22,494 nt of DNA from a virus, in the IMG/VR virus record IMGVR_UViG_3300009136_000039, positions 1 to 22,494 of that record. One strand, given 5' to 3'. Position numbers and translations under genes: made by a program. Position 1 is the stretch's first letter; each line of letters starts with the position of its first letter. The notes beneath the pieces were generated by a model, which searched no databases, was not told the DNA's origin, and was given only the letters and a program-made list of their open reading frames with translations. Positions 13,553 through 19,866 of this stretch are shown one piece after another.

Positions 13553-13574
13553 AATGTCACCATATAGTGACATT
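13553..13574. repeat. 8-bp inverted repeat between capsid and HNH genes
   Basis: AATGTCAC (13553-13560) and GTGACATT (13567-13574) are perfect inverted arms around CATATA. No T-run follows, so it is not a standard terminator. It lies 11 bases before the HNH start codon and could be a stabilising hairpin, an operator, or part of the endonuclease gene's insertion footprint. Confidence 0.6.
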
Positions 13575-13585
13575 GAGGAAATAAA

Positions 13586-14146
13586 ATGCCTAAAATAAAT
13601 GAGTTAAAACTTGGCCACGAAATCGGAAAAAAATCTCCTTTCCAGAGGTTTATTTACGCTCCCTGCAAAAAGTGTGGAACTCCTCGTTGGGCGTTGTATG
13701 TCAAAAAAACCAATCGTCCTCGGGATTTAATCTGTGCAAGTTGCGGGAAAGGCAAACGGAAAGGATTATTTGGTAAAGGCCACTATGACAAGGATGGTTA
13801 TATGTTCAAATCCCTCCCTTGGGATCATCCCTATATTTCTACGGCAAATGGGCGGGGTTGGATTTATGAACATCGCCTTGTAATGGCTCAGCATTTAGGC
13901 AGAAATTTACTTCCACATGAACTCGTACATCATCTTAATGAAATACGAGACGACAACAGAATCGAAAATTTGGCTTTGATGTCCCGAGGGGCACATACTC
14001 ATCTTGAGGTTCCATATAAAGAAAGAATTCAAGACTTGGAACGGACAGTGAAAGTATTAGAAGCCCGAATTAAGATTCTGGAATCGGAAACAGAACCTAC
14101 GCAACCCGATTTTCATTACGAGGCCTGCGGAGGTCAAGTTCTTTGA
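13586..14146 (+). CDS. HNH endonuclease, free-standing
   Basis: 186 residues. Two CxxC pairs (C27/C30 and C50/C53) make an N-terminal zinc ribbon. The HNH core is YEHRLVMAQHLGR (H96) and LVHHLNEIRDDNRIENLALMSRGAHTHLE, with H115/H116, N118, N124, N128 and H137/H139. The last 40 residues include a coiled coil (ERIQDLERTVKVLEARIKI). Such nucleases cut DNA and often spread between phages as homing genes. Its position between the major capsid gene and the following virion genes, with a weak separate promoter possible (TTGACG 13506-13511 and TATGCT 13529-13534, 17-bp spacer) and its own terminator, looks like an insertion cassette. The C-terminus is encoded by a dispersed-motif copy (14124-14133). 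Confidence 0.9.
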   Translation: MPKINELKLGHEIGKKSPFQRFIYAPCKKCGTPRWALYVKKTNRPRDLICASCGKGKRKGLFGKGHYDKDGYMFKSLPWDHPYISTANGRGWIYEHRLVMAQHLGRNLLPHELVHHLNEIRDDNRIENLALMSRGAHTHLEVPYKERIQDLERTVKVLEARIKILESETEPTQPDFHYEACGGQVL

Positions 14147-14157
14147 AAAAAGTGAAT

Positions 14158-14226
14158 AAGCAGACAGGGAGTCATTTTTCTTCCTTTCTCAAAGTCGGTG
14201 TTTCATCCCTGTCTGCTTTATTTTTT
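14158..14226 (+). terminator. Rho-independent terminator with long loop after the HNH gene
   Basis: Perfect 13-bp inverted arms AAGCAGACAGGGA (14158-14170) and TCCCTGTCTGCTT (14206-14218) enclose a 35-nt pyrimidine-rich loop and are followed by T-runs ending at 14226. It closes the head and HNH transcript. Confidence 0.85.
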
Positions 14227-14252
14227 GAACCATAATATTTAGGAGAAAAATA

Positions 14253-15230
14253 ATGGCTCTAACTGTAAAAGAGGCCGTGCGGAAATGGGGGCCAGAATAT
14301 CTCGCCATTTGCGGTCTCGCAAAATACTTTCCGGTAATGAATTCGGAATCCCACATTTTCTTTGTAAATGGAGATGATTCTATCGGTGATGATGGCGTTA
14401 ATCGGGATGGACAGATTCCCGACGAACCCTTCCTAACCATTACTCATGCCTTGAGTCAGTGTTCCGACGACACGAATGATTTCATTTTCGTTCCTAATTA
14501 CTACCAAGCCACTGGAGAGACTTGGCCTATTGACATTTCCAAGTCACAAGTTCATGTTATCGGGATAGGTTACTCTTATGGCCCCTGTAACTGGGTACAA
14601 CCAACAGGTGACACCGCTGCATTTACGATTTCTTCTGGTGCAACTGGCTGTGAAATCGCTGGTTTTGAATTAGGAGCCGGAGAGAATCACGGATGTATCG
14701 AGGTAAGAGGTAGCGGTGTCTGGAATATCCACATCCATGATTGTGGATTCGGCTCGGAATTAGGAATGACCGGGGCATACGGTATCCGCACAGGAGATGG
14801 TACTCATGTAGGTGAGCTTATTAAAGCCTTAATTGAGAACAACAGATTCGGAACTAACCTCACTGCTGCCGGTATTGAAATTTCTTCTCTCAAAACCGGG
14901 CCAAATTCTATTAGGGGTTGTATTATCCAAGACAATCTTTTTGAGGTTAATACTGGAGATATTGGCATCTCTGTTGCTAAGGCCGGTGCTGATTTCGGTG
15001 ACGGCGGTATCTTCGACAATAAATTCATCTTGCAGACCGATGTCGAGGGTATGGCCATTACTTTGGTGGCCACTGTGGTCGGTGGATTCGTTGACGGTAA
15101 TATTGCCAGTGTTCTGGCTAATGAAGCCAGTATGGATAACAATCCGTATTTAACAACTACTGCCTGTGGGCCTGCGTGGGGTCTGAATTACAAGGGTAGT
15201 TCTGAACTCGCAGTAGCTCCAGCGTTATAG
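14253..15230 (+). CDS. Right-handed beta-helix virion protein, first of a tandem pair
   Basis: 325 residues, start after TTAGGAGAA. A short N-terminal helix ends in AICGLAKYFP, then comes a pectate-lyase-like run of parallel beta-helix rungs: DPxxT-like opening (PDEPFLTITHALSQCSDDTNDFIFVP), and repeats of the type GCEIAGFELGAG, NIHIHDCGFG, ALIENNRFG, RGCIIQDNLF, GGIFDNKF and GGFVDGNI. These xNxF rungs are characteristic of the fold. It is about the same length and pattern as the next gene, so the two are duplicates. Its place behind the capsid gene suggests a virion surface or head-fibre protein; a polysaccharide-binding or -cleaving role is possible, but no catalytic residues can be named. 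Confidence 0.82.
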   Translation: MALTVKEAVRKWGPEYLAICGLAKYFPVMNSESHIFFVNGDDSIGDDGVNRDGQIPDEPFLTITHALSQCSDDTNDFIFVPNYYQATGETWPIDISKSQVHVIGIGYSYGPCNWVQPTGDTAAFTISSGATGCEIAGFELGAGENHGCIEVRGSGVWNIHIHDCGFGSELGMTGAYGIRTGDGTHVGELIKALIENNRFGTNLTAAGIEISSLKTGPNSIRGCIIQDNLFEVNTGDIGISVAKAGADFGDGGIFDNKFILQTDVEGMAITLVATVVGGFVDGNIASVLANEASMDNNPYLTTTACGPAWGLNYKGSSELAVAPAL

Positions 15231-15262
15231 CATAACCTTTAGAATTTTTAGGAGAATAAACA

Positions 15263-16252
15263 ATGGCGAATACAGCAAAAACCATTGATGAATTAACAGA
15301 CCGCTATGGTGCGAGGTATGCACTAACTTGCGGTATTTCCAAATATTTCCCTCAGATGAAAGGCACAAGTAAGGTTTTTTGGGTTGAGGGAAATCTTGGT
15401 GACGATGATGACCCGGGTTGTGGTCAGACCCCAGATGCTCCGCTAAAGACAATCAGTGCAGCATTGGCATTATGCACCAAGGATACAAATGACTATATCT
15501 TCCCCATGAATACTTATGCCCCCGAAGGTCAGACGTATCCGATTGTAATTGATAAGAGTTTTATCCACATCATCGGGGGATGGGGAGATAAAAGTCCTAC
15601 CTGGATACATGCGGATGCCGAAGGTGCTACTGTACCCGCAATCCAATTTACTACTGGTGGTGCAAACTGTGAACTTGCCTACCTTGAACTCGGAGCCGGG
15701 GCAGATGCAGCCGGAATTGAGGTAGCAGTAAACTCATTGTGGGCCAATCATATCCATCACTGTCGATTTGGTATGTGTCTTGGTATGGGGGCTGAGTATG
15801 GCATCGAGTTGGTGGCTGCTGCTGAAATGATGAACTGGATAATTGAGCATTGCAGATTCGGCGAACTCCTCGATGAAGGTGGAATTTATGTCCCCGCTAC
15901 AGCAGGCCCAAATGGTGTCCGGGGTACAATCATCCGCAACAACATCATTAGGGTTGCTGATAGTAAAATAGGCATCAATATCGCTGATGTCTCCGGCGAC
16001 TTTGAGGATGGTGGAATCTTTGACAACAGGTTTGATGTTGACACTGGCCCAGGAGCGGCCATCACTTTTGCTGAAGGTGCAAAAGGGATGATTGATGGAA
16101 ATCACGTCATGGTTAAGGATGATAGTGATCCTTTAGCTGTTACTGACTCCTCGATTTTGGTTGGAACCGATACCGACGGCCTTGCAAGTTTGGGTGTGAA
16201 TTACTACAGTGGAACCCTCTGTACAGCGGAAGGTGACTATACAGAAGATTAG
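15263..16252 (+). CDS. Right-handed beta-helix virion protein, second of a tandem pair
   Basis: 329 residues, paralogous to the preceding gene along the whole length: RYALTCGISKYFPQMKG, PDAPLKTISAALALCTKDTNDYIFP, CELAYLELGAGADAAGIEV, HIHHCRFG, GTIIRNNIIRV, GGIFDNRF and GMIDGNHV match its landmarks in order. The start has a good TTAGGAGAA site. The rungs are longer and more acidic than in the first copy, and the C-terminus (NYYSGTLCTAEGDYTED) is negatively charged. Divergence of tandem copies in a surface protein suggests two specificities or a heteromeric spike. A terminator follows. Confidence 0.82.
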   Translation: MANTAKTIDELTDRYGARYALTCGISKYFPQMKGTSKVFWVEGNLGDDDDPGCGQTPDAPLKTISAALALCTKDTNDYIFPMNTYAPEGQTYPIVIDKSFIHIIGGWGDKSPTWIHADAEGATVPAIQFTTGGANCELAYLELGAGADAAGIEVAVNSLWANHIHHCRFGMCLGMGAEYGIELVAAAEMMNWIIEHCRFGELLDEGGIYVPATAGPNGVRGTIIRNNIIRVADSKIGINIADVSGDFEDGGIFDNRFDVDTGPGAAITFAEGAKGMIDGNHVMVKDDSDPLAVTDSSILVGTDTDGLASLGVNYYSGTLCTAEGDYTED

Positions 16253-16280
16253 TCCAAGTGATTAATTAAAGTTTGAATTG

Positions 16281-16318
16281 CGTGTGCCCCCGAGGATATG
16301 GGGGCATACGGTTTTTTT
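16281..16318 (+). terminator. Rho-independent terminator after the beta-helix pair
   Basis: CGTGTGCCCCC (16281-16291) pairs with GGGGGCATACG (16300-16310) over 11 bp with one G-U, 8-nt loop, followed by seven T (16312-16318). It separates the beta-helix genes from the small-gene and tail block. Confidence 0.9.
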
Positions 16319-16333
16319 CTATAGGAGATTGAA

Positions 16334-16834
16334 ATGTATGGAACCGGGAAAGTAAGTGGAGATAGCCCTTGGATAGAGGCCGGGAGTATCACTGCTGCGG
16401 AGGCTGCTTTAGGTGTAGATGAGAGGGATGTTGCCACTGCGGATGCTTTGGATGCAACTAAAATAATCAAAATCATTAACCAACATCCATGTGCCTATGC
16501 TTTTTTGTTTCGATTTAGAAGTGACGGTACTGTGAGGGATACCTCAAACCTCGAATTACAGGTAGCGAGGGGGGTTGACCACTATCATCGCATAGGAAGA
16601 TTAGAAATATCCCAAGGGGCACAAGATGTAGATGGAGCCGATATTCATTTCTGTGACAATGTTGGTTTGGACTTGAACGATGAGTTGTTTGAAGGCAAAA
16701 CGGAAAGTCTTGCAGATAGGATAGGTCATTATTACGTGAGAACCTTGGGATTTGATAAGTTTCTGTTTATTTGCAGTAGCTTAAATGCCACCACCACGAC
16801 CATATATGTGGATTATTGTCCTCTTTACGAGTAG
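16334..16834 (+). CDS. Probable virion protein, unknown
   Basis: 166 residues, started after ATAGGAGATT. The N-terminal half is Gly/Ala/Asp-rich and helical (GSITAAEAALGVDERDVATADALDATKIIKII); the rest is beta-rich with regular alternation (YAFLFRFRSDGTVRD; LELQVARGVDHYHRIGRLEIS; LFICSSLNATTTTIYVDY), like a jelly-roll or Ig-type structural protein. It begins the transcript after a terminator, although I see no clear promoter. Capsid decoration or a neck protein are the plausible roles. One dispersed-motif copy lies in the N-terminal part (16395-16402). Confidence 0.72.
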   Translation: MYGTGKVSGDSPWIEAGSITAAEAALGVDERDVATADALDATKIIKIINQHPCAYAFLFRFRSDGTVRDTSNLELQVARGVDHYHRIGRLEISQGAQDVDGADIHFCDNVGLDLNDELFEGKTESLADRIGHYYVRTLGFDKFLFICSSLNATTTTIYVDYCPLYE

Positions 16835-16845
16835 GGAGAAAGATA

Positions 16846-17109
16846 ATGGCTAAAAAAACAGTAGGCCGGAGAATACTTGGTGCTCTGCTGAAAAAGAGCA
16901 AGGCAAAGAAAGAGACCGCGAGGAAAAAGCGTTATCTTCAACACTACAGAAAGGCTGGAAAAAATGCTCTATCCTATGCCCAGTGGATAAAGAAAGGAGA
17001 ACAATCGACTTATTTCAAAGGGGCTGGTGGCAAACAAAGAACTGTCGAGGCCCAACTTCGGGAGGCTGGGATTAGTCCAGATAGATTCAAGAAGAAACGA
17101 AAAAAATAA
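16846..17109 (+). CDS. Highly basic small protein, 87 aa
   Basis: I use the ATG at 16846 after GGGAGAAAG; an in-frame ATG at 16816 lies in the previous gene. The protein is strongly basic: more than a quarter Lys/Arg, with clusters at both ends (LLKKSKAKKETARKKRY; FKKKRKK), and one aromatic centre (HYRKAGKNALSYAQWIKKGEQSTYF). It would bind nucleic acid or acidic proteins. Possibilities are a DNA-condensing packaged protein or a ribosome-like accessory; the family is not recognised. Confidence 0.7.
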   Translation: MAKKTVGRRILGALLKKSKAKKETARKKRYLQHYRKAGKNALSYAQWIKKGEQSTYFKGAGGKQRTVEAQLREAGISPDRFKKKRKK

Positions 17110-17129
17110 ACTTTTCAGAAAGGAACAAG

Positions 17130-17354
17130 ATGAACACAGAACAAGCACACCAAAATTTGAAAAATGTCTTGCTTAGTGGTCGGATATTAATTAATGGGAT
17201 GCCTCTGACCGCCAATGAGTTGTCCGGTTTGCTTCAAGGCGAGCAAATGTTGTTCGAGAAAGCATCTCAGTTCAACAAGAATCAAGCCGCCGCCAAAGCC
17301 GAAAAGAAACCCAATATTATTCCTCTGAAACAACCGAAAAAAAAGGAGAAATAA
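17130..17354 (+). CDS. Small helical protein, 74 aa
   Basis: Started after GAAAGGA. Residues 1-45 are helical (HQNLKNVLLSGRILINGMPLTANELSGLLQGEQMLF), followed by an Ala/Lys-rich flexible tail (AAAKAEKKPN, KQPKKKEK). It overlaps the next gene by one base (TAATG). It may serve as a small assembly or chaperone-like factor, but nothing specific is recognised. Confidence 0.65.
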   Translation: MNTEQAHQNLKNVLLSGRILINGMPLTANELSGLLQGEQMLFEKASQFNKNQAAAKAEKKPNIIPLKQPKKKEK

Positions 17355-17746
17355 TGCTTGGAACACTCTCGGTATATAATACAGAAGAGCATCGGATTAT
17401 TGAGGGGAGCGGTATCCCCGAATTCTTAATTCATTTGGTAGAAGGCGACCCCAAACGAAAAGGGTGTCTTTTCCTGATCTACTACAACAAGCTCGAAGTC
17501 TTTTGTGTCTGCGAGTGGGTTGGAGGTGGTAGGGACACTTTCGTTGACGTGCTCAACCTCGGGAAGTCTTTGGGGAATTTTGGGCGGAAGGAATCTTCGG
17601 AATTACGCCGGAGATTGTTTGCCCCTCTGACCCCAGAGGATACATGCAAGGCGATTGTTGGAGCCGGTAGTGACTTCCACCACAATCTACAGGATGAGGA
17701 TTCTGAGGAAACTGAGCGAGTTCAGCGTGTGGCAATAGGAGAATAA
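17354..17746 (+). CDS. Hypothetical protein, 130 aa
   Basis: AAGGAGAAATA precedes the ATG. The first 60 residues are beta-rich (GTLSVYNTEEHRIIEGSGIPEFLIHLV; GCLFLIYYNKLEVFCVCEW) and resemble a small barrel; then a Gly-rich turn and helical segment (GKSLGNFGRKESSELRRRLFAP), and an acidic C-terminus (DEDSEETERVQ). No family is recognised. It is translated in tight coupling with its neighbour. Confidence 0.68.
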   Translation: MLGTLSVYNTEEHRIIEGSGIPEFLIHLVEGDPKRKGCLFLIYYNKLEVFCVCEWVGGGRDTFVDVLNLGKSLGNFGRKESSELRRRLFAPLTPEDTCKAIVGAGSDFHHNLQDEDSEETERVQRVAIGE

Positions 17747-17747
17747 A

Positions 17748-17987
17748 ATGAACTGGCGAAAAAAATACCTTTTGGTTTCTATTCTAATGCTCATTATGGC
17801 AATTAGTTTGTTTGTTGTAATGATTAGTGAAGCTCAACGTAATCCAGCAGTAACCGCACAGTTTCCAAACAGAATAAGTGATGGGAACGATATAGAAAAC
17901 ATCAAGTTGATGTTTGCTTTCGAGAAATATGCGATAGTGCGAAAGCGGCGAGATTGGTCTGGGGTTATCATAATGGAGAATAAGTAA
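17748..17987 (+). CDS. Small membrane-anchored or exported protein, 79 aa
   Basis: GGAGAATAAA precedes the ATG. The N-terminus is WRKKYLLVSILMLIMAISLFVVMI, a positively charged start plus a single hydrophobic span with no clear signal-peptidase site, so an uncleaved N-terminal anchor with an outside domain is likely. The remaining 55 residues are mixed (NRISDGNDIENIKLMFAFEKYAIVRKRRDWSGVIIM). In phage genomes such genes can be spanin-like, but Lys-rich C-tail or lipobox features are absent. Confidence 0.65.
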   Translation: MNWRKKYLLVSILMLIMAISLFVVMISEAQRNPAVTAQFPNRISDGNDIENIKLMFAFEKYAIVRKRRDWSGVIIMENK

Positions 17988-18115
17988 TGCCGTTAACGAA
18001 AAAAGGCACTAAGATACTTGCCAAGATGATTAAAACCTATAAAGGCAAGAAGAAAGGCAAAGGCGTTTTTTACGCCTCGGAGAAGGCGGGGACTATAAAA
18101 GGAACTCATAAGTAA
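17987..18115 (+). CDS. Very small basic protein, 42 aa
   Basis: A short ORF whose ATG overlaps the previous stop (TAATG). The peptide MPLTKKGTKILAKMIK and GVFYASEKAGTIKG is a recognisable type: tiny Lys-rich phage proteins with a K-VFYAS-N/K-GTIKG core occur between structural genes in many phage genomes. This comparison is from memory. The role is unknown; binding to DNA or an assembly partner is possible. Its own stop overlaps the next ATG. Confidence 0.68.
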   Translation: MPLTKKGTKILAKMIKTYKGKKKGKGVFYASEKAGTIKGTHK

Positions 18116-18270
18116 TGACTGATGAGCAGCGGGACAAGTTAATTATAGAGACGGCCAGTGATGTGAAATGGATCAAGGCTTGGACGGTCGAGCATAAGCA
18201 GACGCACGCCAAGTATGTTTGGTATTTCATCAGTACAATAATTGCAATAGGTTTGAGTTGGTTTCGTTAA
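18115..18270 (+). CDS. Small holin/XhlA-like protein with C-terminal membrane span, 51 aa
   Basis: Overlaps the preceding stop by one base. The N-terminal half is a charged amphipathic helix (DEQRDKLIIETASDVKWIKAW, H27, H31), and the C-terminus is a membrane span (YVWYFISTIIAIGLSWF) ending in Arg. This N-helix plus C-span layout is that of haemolysin XhlA-type and some class II/III holin partners. With the two anchor proteins nearby, a lysis role is possible. No endolysin lies within the window, so a lysis cassette is not demonstrated. Confidence 0.62.
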   Translation: MTDEQRDKLIIETASDVKWIKAWTVEHKQTHAKYVWYFISTIIAIGLSWFR

Positions 18271-18280
18271 GAGATAAAAT

Positions 18281-19864
18281 ATGGCTAATCCTACTCTACT
18301 TCCACCTTATCTTGGGGATTACTCGGCGGGTTCTACGGCCTATATTTTTTGGAACACCTATACTTTAGGTCTCGACCCCGTGACAATAACCGGTTTAGCC
18401 ATAGCCGATATTGAAATCTATAAGAATGGAAGTACGACTCAGCGGGCAAGTGACAATGGTTACGCTCTTCTCGACACAGACGGAATTGATTTTGATGAAG
18501 CCACAGGTTGTCACGGATTCTCGATTGATTTAAGTGATAATTCGGATGCAGGATTCTATGCTCGCGGCAATGATTATATGGTTCTGGTAAATGCCGTAAC
18601 CCAACTGGGTAGGACTATCCGATTCTGTGCCGCAGTATTTAGTATAGAAAACAGAGCCGGAAGAAATGGAGTCGGGGATTATGAAGTAACCCTGACGATT
18701 CGGACTACGGCAGGAGTTGCGGTTCCAGGGGTTTCTGTTTGGATCAATACTACCAATAATCGTTCTGGTTCTGTGGCCGGAATAAAAGTAACCAATGTAC
18801 TCGGAAAAGTTACCTTTAACCTGGAGTATGCTACCTATTATATTTTCTGTTCGCTCTCAGGATATTCATTTGCAGCCGCTTCTTTTACCTCCGCAGTAGG
18901 TGAGGTGGCTTTTACAAAAGATATTGCTACATCTGCGGCTGTAGCGGGGGCCGGAGCAGTGGCTTTCTATGCCGATAGCTTCTTGACAAGAGCTATTGCC
19001 GATGTACGAGAAAGCACAGACGAGCCAACACAAAAAGCAAAATATCCTCCTGCGAGAATTATTGACCATCTTGAAAAGGCTTACATTCTTATTCTTAATG
19101 AGAAAAATAGGAACTCAAGAACTCCGGCTGTTGCCAAGATTAAAAAGACAATAGTATCGGGGACTACTGCTTATCCTCTGCCTCATACTGTCGGGTCTAT
19201 TCATGGAATCTACAAGGGAGATGCTTCTGGCGGAAAAGTTTACTATGATTCCCGTAGTAAATTTAATGCTCTCGGGAGAGGTCTCTGGATTGAGAACCAA
19301 ACCCTTCATATTCAAACCACCAGTATGTATGGGGAAGGCACGGAAGTAACAATAGAATATGTCCCGTCAGGGATTGCAAGGCTTCATAATGGAACCTACA
19401 CCGTAAATGACGATGGGGATGTTGTTACCTTTGGAGATACTCCAAATGTCGGTACACTGGATACCCACCACGAGGCCTATACCGGAAGCATTTTCCGCAG
19501 TCTCGGAGTTGACGGTACAACCGTCGAAGGAAATTATTTACAGGAACGAGTTATAACGGCCTACAATGAAATTACCCGGGAAGCCACGCTTGATGCACCA
19601 CTCTCTCCTATTCCGACAACGACCGATGGTGTTCTTTATTATGAGATTGCTCCCGCAATTAGCAAAGGGATGGATACAGTTGTTGCTTTATATGCGGCCT
19701 ATCGAATTACCGCTACGGAAGGAAATAATAAAAGGGCTGCTGGCATCCTCAAGGCTTACCGAAATGAAATCAGGAATGTTAGATTAACGGCCTATTACTC
19801 CTATATGCCAGAAGCTCCTATTGACCGAAGTGATAGTAACAACAACAGACGTTATAGGGGATAG
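18281..19864 (+). CDS. Three-part protein: fibre and Ig-like N-terminus fused to probable head-tail adaptor
   Basis: 527 residues. There is a weak ribosome site (GAGATAA). Residues 1-125 form a beta domain with the pattern ADIEIYKNGSTTQRASDNGY and HGFSIDLSDNSDAGFY, seen at the N-terminus of phage appendage proteins. Residues about 130-216 look like a carboxypeptidase regulatory-type Ig fold (YEVTLTIRTTAGVAVPGVSV, GKVTFNL). Residues 227-527 differ: FYADSFLTRAIADVRE, ARIIDHLEKAYILIL and a final Arg-rich tail resemble a head-tail adaptor or tail-tube protein A of podoviruses. This would be a fusion of surface domains to the neck ring; both parts are inferred from pattern. It is followed three bases later by the fibre gene. 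Confidence 0.72.
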   Translation: MANPTLLPPYLGDYSAGSTAYIFWNTYTLGLDPVTITGLAIADIEIYKNGSTTQRASDNGYALLDTDGIDFDEATGCHGFSIDLSDNSDAGFYARGNDYMVLVNAVTQLGRTIRFCAAVFSIENRAGRNGVGDYEVTLTIRTTAGVAVPGVSVWINTTNNRSGSVAGIKVTNVLGKVTFNLEYATYYIFCSLSGYSFAAASFTSAVGEVAFTKDIATSAAVAGAGAVAFYADSFLTRAIADVRESTDEPTQKAKYPPARIIDHLEKAYILILNEKNRNSRTPAVAKIKKTIVSGTTAYPLPHTVGSIHGIYKGDASGGKVYYDSRSKFNALGRGLWIENQTLHIQTTSMYGEGTEVTIEYVPSGIARLHNGTYTVNDDGDVVTFGDTPNVGTLDTHHEAYTGSIFRSLGVDGTTVEGNYLQERVITAYNEITREATLDAPLSPIPTTTDGVLYYEIAPAISKGMDTVVALYAAYRITATEGNNKRAAGILKAYRNEIRNVRLTAYYSYMPEAPIDRSDSNNNRRYRG

Positions 19865-19866
19865 AT

